Source: Oscillospiraceae bacterium Zagget12 | GTDB lineage: Bacteria; Bacillota; Clostridia; UBA1381 | Length of the DNA stretch: 64,000 bases | Direction: 5' to 3' | Assembly: GCA_001941225.1 (NCBI GenBank) | Contig: MSHM01000009.1 | Span: 34,764 to 98,763, forward strand | Shown: in pieces, positions 51,029 through 60,300 of the stretch | Numbering within the stretch: position 1 is the stretch's first letter | How the letters are laid out: every line of letters begins with the position of its first letter | The notes under the pieces: generated by a model | The model's input: the letters and a program-made list of their open reading frames with translations, nothing else | What the model was told of the DNA's origin: nothing | Databases searched by the model: none | Made by a program: the position numbers and the translations under genes

Positions 51029-52174
51029 ATGGATTGTGAAAAATTTAACGAATGTCTTGACAATTATGAAAATCTGAGTGAAGAAAATCGAATGATGATG
51101 GCGGTTCACGCAGCTGAATGTGAAAGCTGTAAAAGGGAATTGGAATTTATGCTTTCCATAATGGAAACCGTGAAAACTCTCCCTAAGATAGAAACTCCGC
51201 CCGACTTTATGGATAATTTGAATCTCCGTATAGACGCGGAGGAGAGAGAAAAGCGTCGCATTGCCAAGAGGGTATTTTTAAATGTCCGCAGAAATTGGAA
51301 ACAATATGCTACAGCGGCGGCATGTTTCGCGCTTGTTGCCGTTTTGACGGCAAACGGAAAAGACCTCATCGGCAATATGTACGGAAACGACGACGGCGTT
51401 ATACAGGAAACCGCTGTTACCGAAAGTTCCGACGCTCAGCAATCGCAGAGTGATGAAATATTGAATGAGAGCGAGCCGGCAGGTACCGAGGAAACTGTTA
51501 TTGCCGACGCGGAAATAACCGAAACCGAGGAAAACTATACTGTTTCCTCCGATATAAGCCCAACCAAAACTACTGTATTGGCGAGTGTATCTCAAACCAA
51601 TAATACTGCCGGCGAGGCAGCCGCAGCCGTTACAGCCGAGCCTGTTGCGGAGAGTGCTGAAATGCCCGTGAGCGCCGATACGGATACTTCGGACGGCACC
51701 GATGTAATTGTTGAAACGGAGGCAAATAACGCGGCTGAAGAACAGACGGCGGCGGTTACGGAAAGCTCCGACGGCTATGCTTTGCAGACTTATGAGGCGG
51801 CAAATGAAAGCGGATATGCGGCTGTGGAAACAACATCGCGTCCGCAGGGCGAATACGCACCGCCAAACGGAGAGAGCAACGCGCAGACGGATTATTCTCT
51901 TGCGGAGGTCGGAAGTATAGCGCGAGGCAGAAGTTATGATGAAGAGAGAAACAGGGAAAAGGCTATAGGTAATTTGAAAATATCGGAGAGCGATGCCGAA
52001 AAGGCAATGGACGTAATATTGTTGTATTCATACGCTCTTGATGATGTATATTATTCCACAAATGCCGACAGCCTGTCAATGATGCTTTCAAAGCTCAGCC
52101 AAAAGGGCGTGGACTACAAAAACTATATTCCGTCGTATGACGGCGATATTACATTCAAGCTTGTTATACAATAA
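51029..52174 (+). CDS. Zinc-type membrane anti-sigma factor with long extracytoplasmic domain
   Basis: 381 residues. The N-terminal ZAS motif HAAECESCKREL (HxxxCxxC, about residues 27-34) binds zinc and the sigma factor. One transmembrane helix (about 90-108: ATAAACFALVAVLTANG) leads to a low-complexity T/E/A linker (about 125-290) and a small C-terminal domain (about 300-381: ISESDAEKAMDVILLYSY). SD AAAGGGGGAG. It should hold the upstream sigma at the membrane until proteolysis. Confidence 0.88.
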   Translation: MDCEKFNECLDNYENLSEENRMMMAVHAAECESCKRELEFMLSIMETVKTLPKIETPPDFMDNLNLRIDAEEREKRRIAKRVFLNVRRNWKQYATAAACFALVAVLTANGKDLIGNMYGNDDGVIQETAVTESSDAQQSQSDEILNESEPAGTEETVIADAEITETEENYTVSSDISPTKTTVLASVSQTNNTAGEAAAAVTAEPVAESAEMPVSADTDTSDGTDVIVETEANNAAEEQTAAVTESSDGYALQTYEAANESGYAAVETTSRPQGEYAPPNGESNAQTDYSLAEVGSIARGRSYDEERNREKAIGNLKISESDAEKAMDVILLYSYALDDVYYSTNADSLSMMLSKLSQKGVDYKNYIPSYDGDITFKLVIQ

Positions 52175-52180
52175 TGAAAT

Positions 52181-52215
52181 AAAAAAAGGTCATGTTTCAA
52201 CGCATGACCTTTTTC
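52181..52215 (+). terminator. Terminator of the sigma/anti-sigma operon
   Basis: AAAAAGGTCATG (52183-52194) with CATGACCTTTTT (52203-52214). A second palindrome, GATGTCCCC/GGGGACATC (52249-52282), sits before the convergent pgm stop. Confidence 0.92.
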
Positions 52216-52292
52216 TTGTATTATAGCGGTTCATATAACCTGACCGCAGATGTCCCCCGCCGCCTATAGAGGCGGGGACATCTTACTTTTAG

Positions 52293-54026
52293 TTATAGTC
52301 CGAATTGTTCTTTGCAGTCGGCAAGCACCTTTTCTATTGTCTTTTCGGCTGTTTCAAAGCTTTCGGCGAATGTGCCGAGGTAAATTTTAATTTTCGGCTC
52401 TGTTCCGGACGGTCTTACAATGAAGTATGATTTTTCGTCCGAAAGGTTATATTTCAGCACATTTGATTTGGGAAGTCCCTTAAGCGGAGATACATTGCCC
52501 TTTGTGTCCTTTACGGTCTGCGATTGGTAATCGGTGTAAAGAACGATGTCCATTCCCGCCGCCTTGGTCGGAGGATTGTCGCGCAGGGAAGTAAGCAGCG
52601 CCGCCATTTTCTCCATACCGTCCTTGCCGGGCATCGTAAACGAAACCGTCTTTTCGGCGTAGTAGCCGTATTTCTTATATATATCCATCATTGCTTCATA
52701 AAGCGACTTGCCCTGAGTTTTGTAGTACGCAGCCATTTCCGCGATAAGCATTGTAGCAACAACGCCGTCCTTATCGCGCGCGTGTGTGCCTACAAGGTAG
52801 CCGTAGCTTTCCTCAAAGCCGATAAGATATGTATGCTCGCCCGTCTGAGTAAATTCCGTCATCTTTTCGCCGATGTACTTAAATCCCGTAAGCACGTTCA
52901 TAATTTCTATGCCGTAGGACTGCGCGATTGCGGCGGCAAGCTCCGTTGTAACTATAGTTTTTATAACAACGCCGTTTTCCGGTAAGGTGCCCTTTTCCTT
53001 TTTGGACTTTAATATATATTCAACAAGCAGCGCGCCCGTCTGATTGCCCGTAAGCGTTCTGTATACGCCGTCGGCATCGCGCACAACTATACCTACTCTG
53101 TCGCAGTCCGGGTCTGTGCCGATTATAACGTCAACGTCGTTTTCCTTTGCCATCTTAATAGCGATTTCAAATCCCTCTTTGTCCTCGGGGTTCGGAGATT
53201 TAACCGTCGGGAAATTGCCGTCCTCCGTGTCCTGCTCCTTTACTACAAGCACATTTTTAAAGCCGATTCTGTTAAGAATTGCCTTAACCGGTCTTGAGCC
53301 TGTGCCGTGGAAAGGCGTGTATATAAGCTTAAAGGTGTCGGCAACCGCTTTAACTGCCTCGGGATTTTGCTGTTGAGTTTGAACAACATCAAGGAACTTT
53401 TCGTCAAGCTCGCTGCCGACGATTTCAAGAAGTCCTTTTTCCTTTGCCTCGTCAAGAGATATGAACTTGACGTCGTCGAAAATGTCATAGCTGTTTATAG
53501 CCTCAACAACCACGTCCGCCGCGTCCGGAGGGAGCTGTCCGCCGTCGGGACCGTAAACCTTGTAGCCGTTGTATTCCTTTGGATTATGGCTTGCGGTAAT
53601 CATAACACCCGCCGCGCAGCCAAGCTCTCTTATGCCGAAAGAAACCTCGGGAACGGAATGAACGATGGGGAAGAGGTACGTCTTAATTCCGGCGCAGGTA
53701 AGAACCTTTGCTGTTTCCTCCGCGAATGTGCGCGAGAAATTACGCGTGTCGTATCCTATCAAAACGCCCGCCTTTGCCGCGTCCTCTCCTCTTGAATTAA
53801 CGTATTTTGCCACGCCCTGGCTTGCCTGGCGCACATTGTAGATGTTTATTCTGTTTGTACCGGCGCCCAGTATGCCGCGCATACCCGCCGTGCCGAATTC
53901 AAGGTCGCGGTAGAAACGCTCCTCGATTTCTTTTTCGTTGTCCGCTATAGCGTTCAGCTCTGCTTTTGTTTCATCATCAACCGCGGGATTTGTAAGCCAG
54001 CGGTTATATGTTTCCTTATAGCCCAT
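52293..54026 (-). CDS. pgcA: Phosphoglucomutase / phosphomannomutase (alpha-D-phosphohexomutase)
   Basis: 577 residues from ATG 54026 (SD GGAGGAG); a TTG one codon earlier is possible. It interconverts glucose-1-P and glucose-6-P. Phospho-Ser loop VMITASHNPKEYNGYKVYG, metal loop IIGTDPDCDRVG, sugar loop IGFEESYGYLVGTH and phosphate loop VRPSGTEPKIKIYLG. GTAGMRGILGAGTNRIN starts domain 1. The length and GTAGMRG fit PgcA rather than GlmM. Single gene with its own promoter. Confidence 0.95.
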   Translation of the reverse strand: MGYKETYNRWLTNPAVDDETKAELNAIADNEKEIEERFYRDLEFGTAGMRGILGAGTNRINIYNVRQASQGVAKYVNSRGEDAAKAGVLIGYDTRNFSRTFAEETAKVLTCAGIKTYLFPIVHSVPEVSFGIRELGCAAGVMITASHNPKEYNGYKVYGPDGGQLPPDAADVVVEAINSYDIFDDVKFISLDEAKEKGLLEIVGSELDEKFLDVVQTQQQNPEAVKAVADTFKLIYTPFHGTGSRPVKAILNRIGFKNVLVVKEQDTEDGNFPTVKSPNPEDKEGFEIAIKMAKENDVDVIIGTDPDCDRVGIVVRDADGVYRTLTGNQTGALLVEYILKSKKEKGTLPENGVVIKTIVTTELAAAIAQSYGIEIMNVLTGFKYIGEKMTEFTQTGEHTYLIGFEESYGYLVGTHARDKDGVVATMLIAEMAAYYKTQGKSLYEAMMDIYKKYGYYAEKTVSFTMPGKDGMEKMAALLTSLRDNPPTKAAGMDIVLYTDYQSQTVKDTKGNVSPLKGLPKSNVLKYNLSDEKSYFIVRPSGTEPKIKIYLGTFAESFETAEKTIEKVLADCKEQFGL

Positions 54027-54061
54027 CAATGACTCCTCCTTGAAATTTTATTATTATAATC

Positions 54062-54090
54062 ATTATACAATATTTCAAACAGATTTTCAA
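54062..54090 (-). promoter_or_regulatory. Promoter of the phosphoglucomutase gene
   Basis: On the minus strand, TTGAAA (54090-54085), 17-base spacer, TATAAT (54067-54062). Confidence 0.85.
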
Positions 54091-54172
54091 TTATGAATAT
54101 GTAAAAAATAAAGACAAGTTATAGGTTAAAATGACAAAAAAACCGTGCTGACCTCGCTTTAAAACGCAAAAC

Positions 54173-54201
54173 TTGACGAATTTTACAAATTGTTGTACAA
54201 T
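54173..54201 (+). promoter_or_regulatory. Promoter of mltG-trmR-trhP
   Basis: TTGACG (54173-54178), 17-base spacer, TACAAT (54196-54201), 31 bases before the start codon. Confidence 0.85.
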
Positions 54202-54231
54202 AGAGGGAGTATAGTCAAGGAGGATATTCGT

Positions 54232-55311
54232 ATGACGATAAAAGTACACGAAACGGGATATGGCAAACAGAAGATTCCCGTTATAATAATTTCGGTGATA
54301 ATTGTTATATGTCTTGCGGCGGCGGGAATAATTTTGAAGGACAGCTTGGGCGTTTCCGTAGAGGAGGGCAGCAGGGCGATAGAGGTCGCCGAGGGCGACG
54401 GAACCTCCGCGGTTGCCGAAACGCTGAAAAACGAGGGAATAATAAAATATCCGCTGGTGTTTAAGGTACAGTCGAAATTGGGCGGATACGACGGTAATTT
54501 TCAGCCGGGCGCGGCGGTTATTGAGGACGGTATGTCATATAATGAAATACTCGACCTTATCATAACGCCCAACCGCGATACCGTAAAGGTTACGATTCCC
54601 GAGGGCTACGAGATAAAGCAGATTGCCCAAAAGCTTGACGAGGAGGGTATTGTCGGCTGGGAGGATTTTTACGCGGCGCTCAATCCCGAGGATTACGATT
54701 ATGATTTTCTGCAAAATCTCCCTCAGCGTGACGGAGTTATGGAGGGCTACCTTTTCCCCGCTACATATGAGATTCGTTATGGTATGTCGGCGCACGACAT
54801 AATCGATTTAATGCTTGAGGCGTTTGACGCCAAATTCAAGGACGAATATTATACCCGCGCGCAGGAGCTTGGTATGACGGTTGACGAGGTTATTATAATG
54901 GCGTCGATAGTCGAGAGAGAGGCGGGCGACGGCGAAAAGGCAAAGGTTGCGGGAGTTTTTTACAACAGAAGAAACTCCGGTATGAAATTCCAGTCCTGCG
55001 CCACCGTGCAGTATATCTTAGGCGAGAGAAAAGCCGTGCTTTCCGTAGCGGACACGCAGATAGATTCGCCGTATAACACATATTTGTACCCGGGATTCCC
55101 AATAGGACCAATTTGCAATCCGGGCATCGAGAGTATAGAGGCGGCGCTTTATCCCGAGGACACGGACGCGTATTATTTTGTGCTCGGAAAGGACGGAGAG
55201 CATATCTTCTCGGCAACGTACGAGGAGCATCTTGAGGCGATGAACAGCTCCGACCCGACGGTAAGCGTTGACGGCGGCGCCATTGAAAATCAGGACGGCT
55301 TAAAACAGTGA
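54232..55311 (+). CDS. mltG: Endolytic peptidoglycan transglycosylase
   Basis: 359 residues from ATG 54232 (SD AAGGAGG). N-terminal membrane helix (IPVIIISVIIVICLAAAGIIL, about 15-36) and an external LysM-like then YceG domain. Catalytic Glu in VIIMASIVEREAGDGEKAKVAGVFYNR; IPEGYEIKQIAQKL and GYLFPATYEI are conserved. It cuts nascent glycan strands and sets their length. First of three genes in the order seen in B. subtilis (yrrL-yrrM-yrrN/O). Confidence 0.95.
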   Translation: MTIKVHETGYGKQKIPVIIISVIIVICLAAAGIILKDSLGVSVEEGSRAIEVAEGDGTSAVAETLKNEGIIKYPLVFKVQSKLGGYDGNFQPGAAVIEDGMSYNEILDLIITPNRDTVKVTIPEGYEIKQIAQKLDEEGIVGWEDFYAALNPEDYDYDFLQNLPQRDGVMEGYLFPATYEIRYGMSAHDIIDLMLEAFDAKFKDEYYTRAQELGMTVDEVIIMASIVEREAGDGEKAKVAGVFYNRRNSGMKFQSCATVQYILGERKAVLSVADTQIDSPYNTYLYPGFPIGPICNPGIESIEAALYPEDTDAYYFVLGKDGEHIFSATYEEHLEAMNSSDPTVSVDGGAIENQDGLKQ

Positions 55312-55327
55312 TAAGAGGTTTGTATAA

Positions 55328-55993
55328 ATGATAGAATACGATAAGGACGCGATAGTTCCGCCGTACATAACGGAATATCTGCGTGAAAAGACAGTCCATA
55401 ATGACGATTTTATGCACGGACTCGAAAAATACGCCGAGGAAAACAGTATTCCGATTGTGGAGCCCGAAACGGCAAGGTTTTTATCGGTTATGTGCCGTAT
55501 GGCAAAGCCGAAAAAAATCCTTGAGGTAGGCTGCGCCATCGGCTATTCGTCGATACTTATGGCGCGTGCGACGGACGCCGAATGTGAAATCGCGACGCTT
55601 GAATGTAACGAGGAAATGGTGCGTATTGCGAGGGAGAATATAAAAAACGCGGGATACGCGGAAAAAATATCGGTCATAGAGGCGGACGCGAAGGATTATC
55701 TCGCGTATATCGATGATGACGAGGTGTTTGACATAATTTTTCTTGACGGTCCAAAGGCGCATTATATTTATATGCTTGACGAGTGCGTAAGACTGCTCAA
55801 AAAGGGCGGAGTTATAATATCCGATAATGTGTTGTATAAGGGAATGACCGCGGACGACAATCACGTTGTGAGAAGAAAAATTACGATAGTAAAGCGTTTA
55901 AGGCGCTATATAGATATGCTTATGGAGCATAAGGAGCTGGAAACCGCGCTGCTGCCGCTCGGTGACGGCGTGACCGTTTCGGTTAAAATTTGA
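55328..55993 (+). CDS. trmR: tRNA 5-hydroxyuridine methyltransferase (YrrM-type O-methyltransferase)
   Basis: 221 residues. SAM-binding ILEVGCAIGYSSILMA, ATLECNEEMVRIARENI and DIIFLDGPKAHYIYMLDE are typical of the caffeoyl-CoA OMT-like fold; metal-binding DN in IISDNVLYKG. In B. subtilis the YrrM gene in this position is TrmR, which methylates 5-hydroxyuridine-34. SD AAGAGG. It overlaps the next reading frame's upstream region and is followed 23 bases later by the hydroxylase-type gene. Confidence 0.88.
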   Translation: MIEYDKDAIVPPYITEYLREKTVHNDDFMHGLEKYAEENSIPIVEPETARFLSVMCRMAKPKKILEVGCAIGYSSILMARATDAECEIATLECNEEMVRIARENIKNAGYAEKISVIEADAKDYLAYIDDDEVFDIIFLDGPKAHYIYMLDECVRLLKKGGVIISDNVLYKGMTADDNHVVRRKITIVKRLRRYIDMLMEHKELETALLPLGDGVTVSVKI

Positions 55994-56016
55994 AAAAGGT
56001 AAAAGGAATATTTAAT

Positions 56017-57240
56017 ATGAAGAAACCCGAACTGTTAGCTCCGGGCGGGAGCTTGGAAAAACTGAAAACAGCGATAGATTACGGCGCGGACGCGGTATAT
56101 ATCGGCGGCGAGACGTTTTCTTTGCGCGTCGCGGCGGAAAATTTCACATGGGAGGATATGCGCGAGGGCATAAGGTACGCACACGACCGCGGCAAAAAGG
56201 TATATCTCACGGCGAATATAATTCCGCACAATTCGGATATCGAGGAATTTGAGGACTTCATAAAGGAAATTCGTCCGCTCGGCTTTGACGCGGTGCTTAT
56301 CGCAGACTTGGGCTTGTTTGATATGATGCGCACTCTTGCGCCGGAAATACCCATTCACATAAGCACTCAGGCGAATAACGTAAATTACCGCTCCGCGTTG
56401 GCGTGGCATAAAATGGGCGCGAAGAGAATTGTGCTTGCGCGTGAAATGTCCTTTGCGGAAATAGCGGAATTTCAGCGGAAAATTCCGGAGGATTTGGAGC
56501 TTGAGGCATTTGTACACGGAGCAATGTGTATATCCTATTCGGGCAGATGCCTGCTGTCGAATTATATGACCGGACGCGACTCCAATATGGGAGCGTGCGC
56601 CCACCCGTGCCGGTGGAATTACAAGCTTGTGGAGGAAACGCGCCCGGGCGAATATATGGACGTGTTTGAGAACGAGCGTGGCACGTTTATATTTAATTCA
56701 AAGGATTTATGCACCATAGAGCATATACCGGAGCTTGTGCAGAGCGGAATTGCGAGCCTGAAAATAGAGGGACGCGTAAAGACGTCTTATTATGTCGCCA
56801 CCGTTGTGGGCGCGTACAGACGCGAGATAGACCGATATTTTGCGGACCCCGAGAATTACACCTTTAATAAAGCGGAATACGAGGAGCTTTGCAAGGTCAG
56901 CCACAGACCCTACACCACGGGATTTTACTTCGGCAAGCCGGACGCGTCCGCGCAGGTGTATACATCAAGCTCGTATATACGCGACTATGACCTTGTCGGG
57001 ATAGTGCTTTCCTATGACGAAAATACCGGGATCGCGACCGTTACACAGCGCAACCGCTTTTTCGCGGGTGACGAGGTGGAGATAATACAGCCGATGAAAC
57101 CGTATTTCACGCAGACTATTGACTCTATGCGCGACGAAAACGACAATGAAATCGAGGTTGCCAATCACGCGGAGCAAATTGTTAAGATTAAGACAAACGA
57201 GCCGGTGACGGCGGGCGCGATGCTCAGAAAAAAAAGATAA
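56017..57240 (+). CDS. trhP: U32 peptidase-family tRNA hydroxylation protein
   Basis: 407 residues from ATG 56017 (SD AAAAGGA). U32 signature ELEAFVHGAMCISYSGRCLLSNY with the Cys set (CISYSGRC, then ACAHPC) that would bind an Fe-S cluster. The N-terminus KPELLAPGGSLEKLKTAIDYGADAVYIGG is TIM-barrel-like. TrhP proteins make 5-hydroxyuridine-34, which TrmR then methylates, so the two neighbours form one pathway. B. subtilis has two halves (TrhP1/P2); here a single gene corresponds best to the longer one. Confidence 0.85.
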   Translation: MKKPELLAPGGSLEKLKTAIDYGADAVYIGGETFSLRVAAENFTWEDMREGIRYAHDRGKKVYLTANIIPHNSDIEEFEDFIKEIRPLGFDAVLIADLGLFDMMRTLAPEIPIHISTQANNVNYRSALAWHKMGAKRIVLAREMSFAEIAEFQRKIPEDLELEAFVHGAMCISYSGRCLLSNYMTGRDSNMGACAHPCRWNYKLVEETRPGEYMDVFENERGTFIFNSKDLCTIEHIPELVQSGIASLKIEGRVKTSYYVATVVGAYRREIDRYFADPENYTFNKAEYEELCKVSHRPYTTGFYFGKPDASAQVYTSSSYIRDYDLVGIVLSYDENTGIATVTQRNRFFAGDEVEIIQPMKPYFTQTIDSMRDENDNEIEVANHAEQIVKIKTNEPVTAGAMLRKKR

Positions 57241-57249
57241 AAAATCAGT

Positions 57250-57298
57250 GCAGATTGATAAAAAAACCAAAAATTTTTATCAATCTGCTTTTCTTTTT
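57250..57298 (+). terminator. Terminator of mltG-trmR-trhP
   Basis: A 15-base perfect stem (57250-57264 with 57274-57288), then TTTTCTTTTT. Confidence 0.92.
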
Positions 57299-57358
57299 GT
57301 GAAAAGTATGGTAGAATAGTTGTAATTGTATAAAATATATAAAAAAGGAGAAATGAGA

Positions 57359-60300
57359 ATGAAAAAACAATTCAAAAAATTGCTGTCGGCGGCGCTGTCG
57401 CTGGCTATGGTTGCCGGCACGGTCGTGCTGCCGATAACGGCAAGCGCGGACATCACGCCGCTTGTTGACGGCGACACGGTTATTGAAGAGTGGAACTTCT
57501 ATTTCGGCGACGAGCTTGGAACTGGATACGAGGATTACACGCTTGTAACGCCGGGCAGGAACTATACCGAAAGCGGCGATTACGGCTTTATCGGCACGAA
57601 CGAGAATGATTACAAGCTTGCGGGCGGAAGAATCGACGGCTTTGTTCAGCAGGAGGGACAGGTAATAACCCTTACTGCCGGAGCAAACGGCGGTATCGGC
57701 TCGACAGGCGAGGATGATTTCGGCAACGCGGGAGATGAATATTACCCGACTCGTTTCGCTTTATCTGTTGACGACGATACATATTACAGAGTAAAAGCGA
57801 CGGTAACAACTCTTGACCCCGAGCAGAACGCGACCGCATCGCTCTACACAGAGAGAAAGCACCCGCTTTACACGGAAAAGACAATAACGGCGGGAACCAC
57901 CGTTGAAACGGAATTTACCGTAAGAGTAACTCCGGTATATTATCAAAAATCAGATCCGACCGGAACAATCGCGGACGAAGTATTAAGCGTATGCGTTCTC
58001 GGTGAGAACACGGCGCTTTTGTCACTGCAAATTCAGCAGGTTGAAACCGCGCCTGTAATATGGGTACTCGGCGACTCAACCGTAACGGACGGCGGCGGCG
58101 ATTTGCCGTTCTTCCCGCTCCAGAACTACACCGGCGTCGGCGCGGGACTTACAAAGTATCTTCCCTCCACAATCGCTATGGTAAACGAGGGCGAGGGCGG
58201 ACTCAGCGCAACCGACAGCTATCACTTCGGTGTGGTTTCAAGCCGTATAAAGGCAGGCGACTATCTTTATGTTGAGTATGGTCATAACCATAAAAACAGC
58301 TCGTCCCAAAGCTACACAAGCGAATACTGGCTGCACAATTATTTAAGCGCACTGCCTAAATATTACGATGCTTGTAAGAGTACGACTGACGGCGGCAAGG
58401 CTACTCTTATTGTAGTCGGACCGATAGACAGACATAATTCATCACAGTATGATTCGACAACAAATGAATGGTCATCTACCTTGAACAGCTTTTCGGAGCT
58501 TGGCGAAAATTATGTTAAATGCTTAATGTACGGCGGTGAGGAAACAGCAACAAGCTATGTTTCAAAATGGGCGGAAATCGCAGCGGCGGCCGAAGCGGGA
58601 ACCGATACAACAACCCTGAAAGCTGAGGCGGACGCGATTGTGAGCGCTCTCGGAACAGAGGTCGTTATAGACAATGTTGCGTTTGTTGACTTAAATCAGC
58701 CGTCGCTTGATTGGTACAAAACACTTTCGGCAAGCGGCACTGTAGCTGATACAGCCGTTACAAATGATTACAAACTTACCAATTTCTACTTCCAGACAGC
58801 TTACGGTTCATCGGCTACGGACGGAACCCACCCGAATGATACCGGTGCGGAAAACCTCGCGTATTTCTTCTTTACGACGGCGGACACCGGCACATACACG
58901 GCGTTAAAGCCGCTTATGACGAATTTTGAAGATGGCGCGGAGCATGAGGAACCCATATCTGTTTCGGCTGAGGTTATAAATCTCGGTTATCCGGCAAACA
59001 GCGCGTGGCCGCAGTATATCACGCCCACATCATATGAGTATCCTATAGTTATAAAGGACGTTGACCTCGAAGAGGGAACCCTTACCGCATATGTTCAGGC
59101 AAGCTTTTCTAACTACGCGTCGGGCGTACTTGAGGTGCTTGATTCCGACGGTAATGTAGTGACAACATATGTAACTGAGGGTCATATAGACCCCACAAAC
59201 GGCACGGGAACTAATGTCCTTGTGTTTGCAAGCGCGATAACGCTTGAGGAAGGTCAGACATATCAAGCTTATATGTGGTCGTGCGATCTCACTACCGAGC
59301 AGCTTATGACCGAGGAAGAGGGCGGCGAACAGCTTTCTTCAATATATACACCTACGGAAATCGACACATACCTGCTCCCGGGCGATGAAAGCGATATTGA
59401 AACCTTTGATTACTACGGAAAAACTTCACTTACCGATGTAACCTCTTATCAATCCGGCGGCAGCAGCGGATTCGATACAACGCTCGGCACAGATGACAGC
59501 GGCGTTACATACGCGAATATTATAAACGACGGCAGCGGCAATTCGTGGACGCTTATGAGAGCGTTTGAAAATCTTGACGGCGGAACCGGAACAAACGGCA
59601 AATACATGGTGGATTTGGATATGATATATATTTCCGGAACCGATTTCACGTTTGAATTTACCGGCGGAAGGAGCAACAGCTCGCCATTCATAAGCGGCAG
59701 CACGCTTGAACTGTTCACAGTCGGCTCCAACGGCGCGATAACATCGAACGGTCAAAGCGTCGGCACGGTTTCCGCTACGGCATGGACAAATATCAAGTAC
59801 ATAATCGATATGAACACCGGCGACGTTGAGGTTTCCGTAGCGGGCGGCACACCGATTACGTATAACCTTTCCGATTACGCAACCTACAGCGAGCCGGACA
59901 TAGACTCGATGAATTATTTCGCGATTGTCGGCGGTAAGGCGGTAGCATGCGGAGTTAAGCTGTCGAATATGACTGTCGCAAAGCTCAAGGACAGCGGCGA
60001 AACAACAACTATAAATCTATCAACCGCATACAGCACCGACGCGGAGGAAACCAATACGACATTTGACATAGTTACTGGCTGCGGTTACGAAAGCGCGAAT
60101 CTGATTTTTGCATCATATAAGTCGGGCGCTTTGGTTGACGTAAGCATACAGACCTTGACCGACATAACAGCGGAACACCCCGTTTCGGTTACAATCCCCG
60201 AACTTGCGGAGGGTGACGAGCTGCGCGCGTTCTTATGGAAATCGATGGAAAATATGTATCCGATAAAGACGGGATTCCCCGAGTTTGAATATTCGGACGG

